From positions 1-22,746 of the IMG/VR virus record IMGVR_UViG_3300030331_005537: a stretch of DNA of 22,746 nucleotides. One strand, 5' to 3'. The notes beneath the pieces are model-generated. The model was given only the letters and a program-made list of their open reading frames with translations, ran no database searches and was not told the origin of the DNA. The DNA is from a virus. Positions 22,122-22,746 of this stretch are shown here, piece after piece; the first letter of the stretch is position 1; each line of letters opens with the position of its first letter. Made by a program: the position numbers and the translations under genes.

Positions 22122-22746
22122 CTAAGCTCCTACATTCCAAAATAATGCTCCGGGTGAAGCATATTGTTTCATAAATTCCCACGCCTTTGCATCATACGTT
22201 GGTGCAGAGGGAAAGGGAGGTTTTACTTTTGTCTCTCTGTTGAATGGGATTTCACATTTATAGAGTTTTGCTCTTCCGTAGTCTCCTTTGTGTCCAACAG
22301 TAACACAATGGAACGATGCATTTGGCCATGCCCGCTGTAGTCCTCTAGTAAGAGTACCGGAAGATCCGACTGTCCATACTTCGGTTGGGGATACATCCAT
22401 TTTACTAGCGACCATATTAATGGAAGCAACAACACTAGGGTGATTAAAACCAATAGGAAGTAATCTACGGGTGTTAGGGCTTTCTTGTACATAATCTCTT
22501 GCTCTTTTCTCTGTCACCGACAGCATACCATTTGGAACCCACTTCATTGTAGCACCGCTCTCGATGGCGCGCAACTGATATTCATGCAGTTTGTCCTTTG
22601 CACGATCAGCCATAAAAATTATTGATTTTTTACCATACTTGCGACACAAACAAGAAAGAGAAATCTGCGCGTACCCAGTTGCGGGAGAACTCCCATATAC
22701 CCATTCTTCTATCTCCGGTTGACTTTTAATTAAACAATCTGCAAAA
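22122..22746 (-). CDS. Putative PLP-dependent fold-II enzyme (ACC-deaminase/D-cysteine desulfhydrase-like), N-terminus outside window
   Basis: The frame stays open to the right edge, so 207 codons are visible and the true start lies outside; no start inside the window is needed. Visible blocks fit PLP fold-type II: WVYGSSPATGYAQISLSCLCRKYGKK (asparagine/serine loop and helix), GATMKWVPNGM, RRLLPIGFNHPSVVASI (compare IP.GGSN..G in desulfhydrases) and VWTVGSSGTLTRGLQ (PLP phosphate-binding GSGGT-like loop, here GSSGT). The catalytic lysine, normally near the N-terminal loop, is outside. It is separated from glutamine synthetase by 2 nt, suggesting linked amino-acid metabolism. Substrate unknown; a general cysteine-synthase-fold protein is the alternative. 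Confidence 0.52.
   Translation of the reverse strand, partial: FADCLIKSQPEIEEWVYGSSPATGYAQISLSCLCRKYGKKSIIFMADRAKDKLHEYQLRAIESGATMKWVPNGMLSVTEKRARDYVQESPNTRRLLPIGFNHPSVVASINMVASKMDVSPTEVWTVGSSGTLTRGLQRAWPNASFHCVTVGHKGDYGRAKLYKCEIPFNRETKVKPPFPSAPTYDAKAWEFMKQYASPGALFWNVGA

Noticed and set aside
22120-22182. GTG start adding 21 residues to glutamine synthetase
   Set aside because: The extra residues overlap the preceding gene and do not fit GSII; the ATG at 22119 has AGGAG at good spacing.
22647-22649. TTG at 22649 as the start of the PLP-fold gene
   Set aside because: The frame is open to the window edge and the upstream residues (YGSSPATGYAQ) fit the enzyme family, so the gene is cut by the window.
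1-22746. Giant virus or chlorovirus origin suggested by collagen, many glycosyltransferases and GSII
   Set aside because: RegA, gp62, gp44 and gp45 homologues in T4 order, with ribosome-binding sites and overlapping starts, place the DNA in a T4-like phage.
1-22746. tRNA genes, CRISPR arrays or insertion sequences
   Set aside because: No cloverleaf with a TTCGA-type arm, no regularly spaced repeats and no transposase motifs were seen; nearly all bases are in supported coding frames.

Overview
The window is an AT-rich, densely packed stretch of a T4-like tailed-phage genome. The anchor is a replication block whose proteins and order match T4 and its marine relatives: sliding clamp gp45, clamp loader gp44, a GroES-like co-chaperonin, the small clamp-loader subunit gp62 (130 aa, shorter than the 187 aa of T4) and the translational repressor RegA. 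Every gene I can support is on the minus strand, so transcription runs from the right end of the window to the left. The host cannot be read from the sequence. The short gp62, the glutamine synthetase and the collagen-like protein suggest an aquatic, possibly marine or cyanophage-like lineage (inference).

Layout in the direction of transcription: (a) 22746-18278, a PLP-fold-II-like enzyme cut by the window edge, a type II glutamine synthetase, an amino-methyltransferase with an SPPY motif, an unrecognised 227-aa protein, a 105-aa fibre-like protein and a 59-aa highly charged protein; (b) 18281-15561, the T4-like core gp45-gp44-GroES-like-gp62-RegA; (c) 15542-197, a continuous glycan-synthesis island of 20 genes; (d) 200-1, the start of a collagen-like (Gly-X-Y) protein, probably a fibre or other virion surface protein.

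The island is the striking part. It encodes a nonulosonic (sialic-like) acid route: NeuB-like synthase, NeuA-like cytidylyltransferase, small HAD phosphatase and a sialyltransferase-like enzyme. It also has a compact DegT-type aminotransferase, a StrG-like Fe(II)/2-oxoglutarate oxygenase, two GT11-like fucosyltransferase-like proteins, a GT-A domain fused to a GT10 fucosyltransferase domain, a GT17-like enzyme, further GT-A and GT47-like transferases, two FkbM methyltransferases and a third SAM-dependent methyltransferase. In total about 12 genes carry about 13 glycosyltransferase domains. Most genes are joined by ATGA-type 4-nt stop/start overlaps or lie within a few bases of each other, so they are probably translated together. 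The island ends by overlapping the collagen-like gene, whose GPT triplets resemble threonine O-glycosylated bacterial collagens such as BclA. My working hypothesis is a phage-encoded pathway that builds a sialylated, fucosylated and methylated oligosaccharide and attaches it to the phage's own surface protein. Remodelling of host surface glycans is the main alternative.

No tRNA, CRISPR array, insertion sequence or clear intrinsic terminator was seen. No gap longer than about 120 bases lacks a gene.
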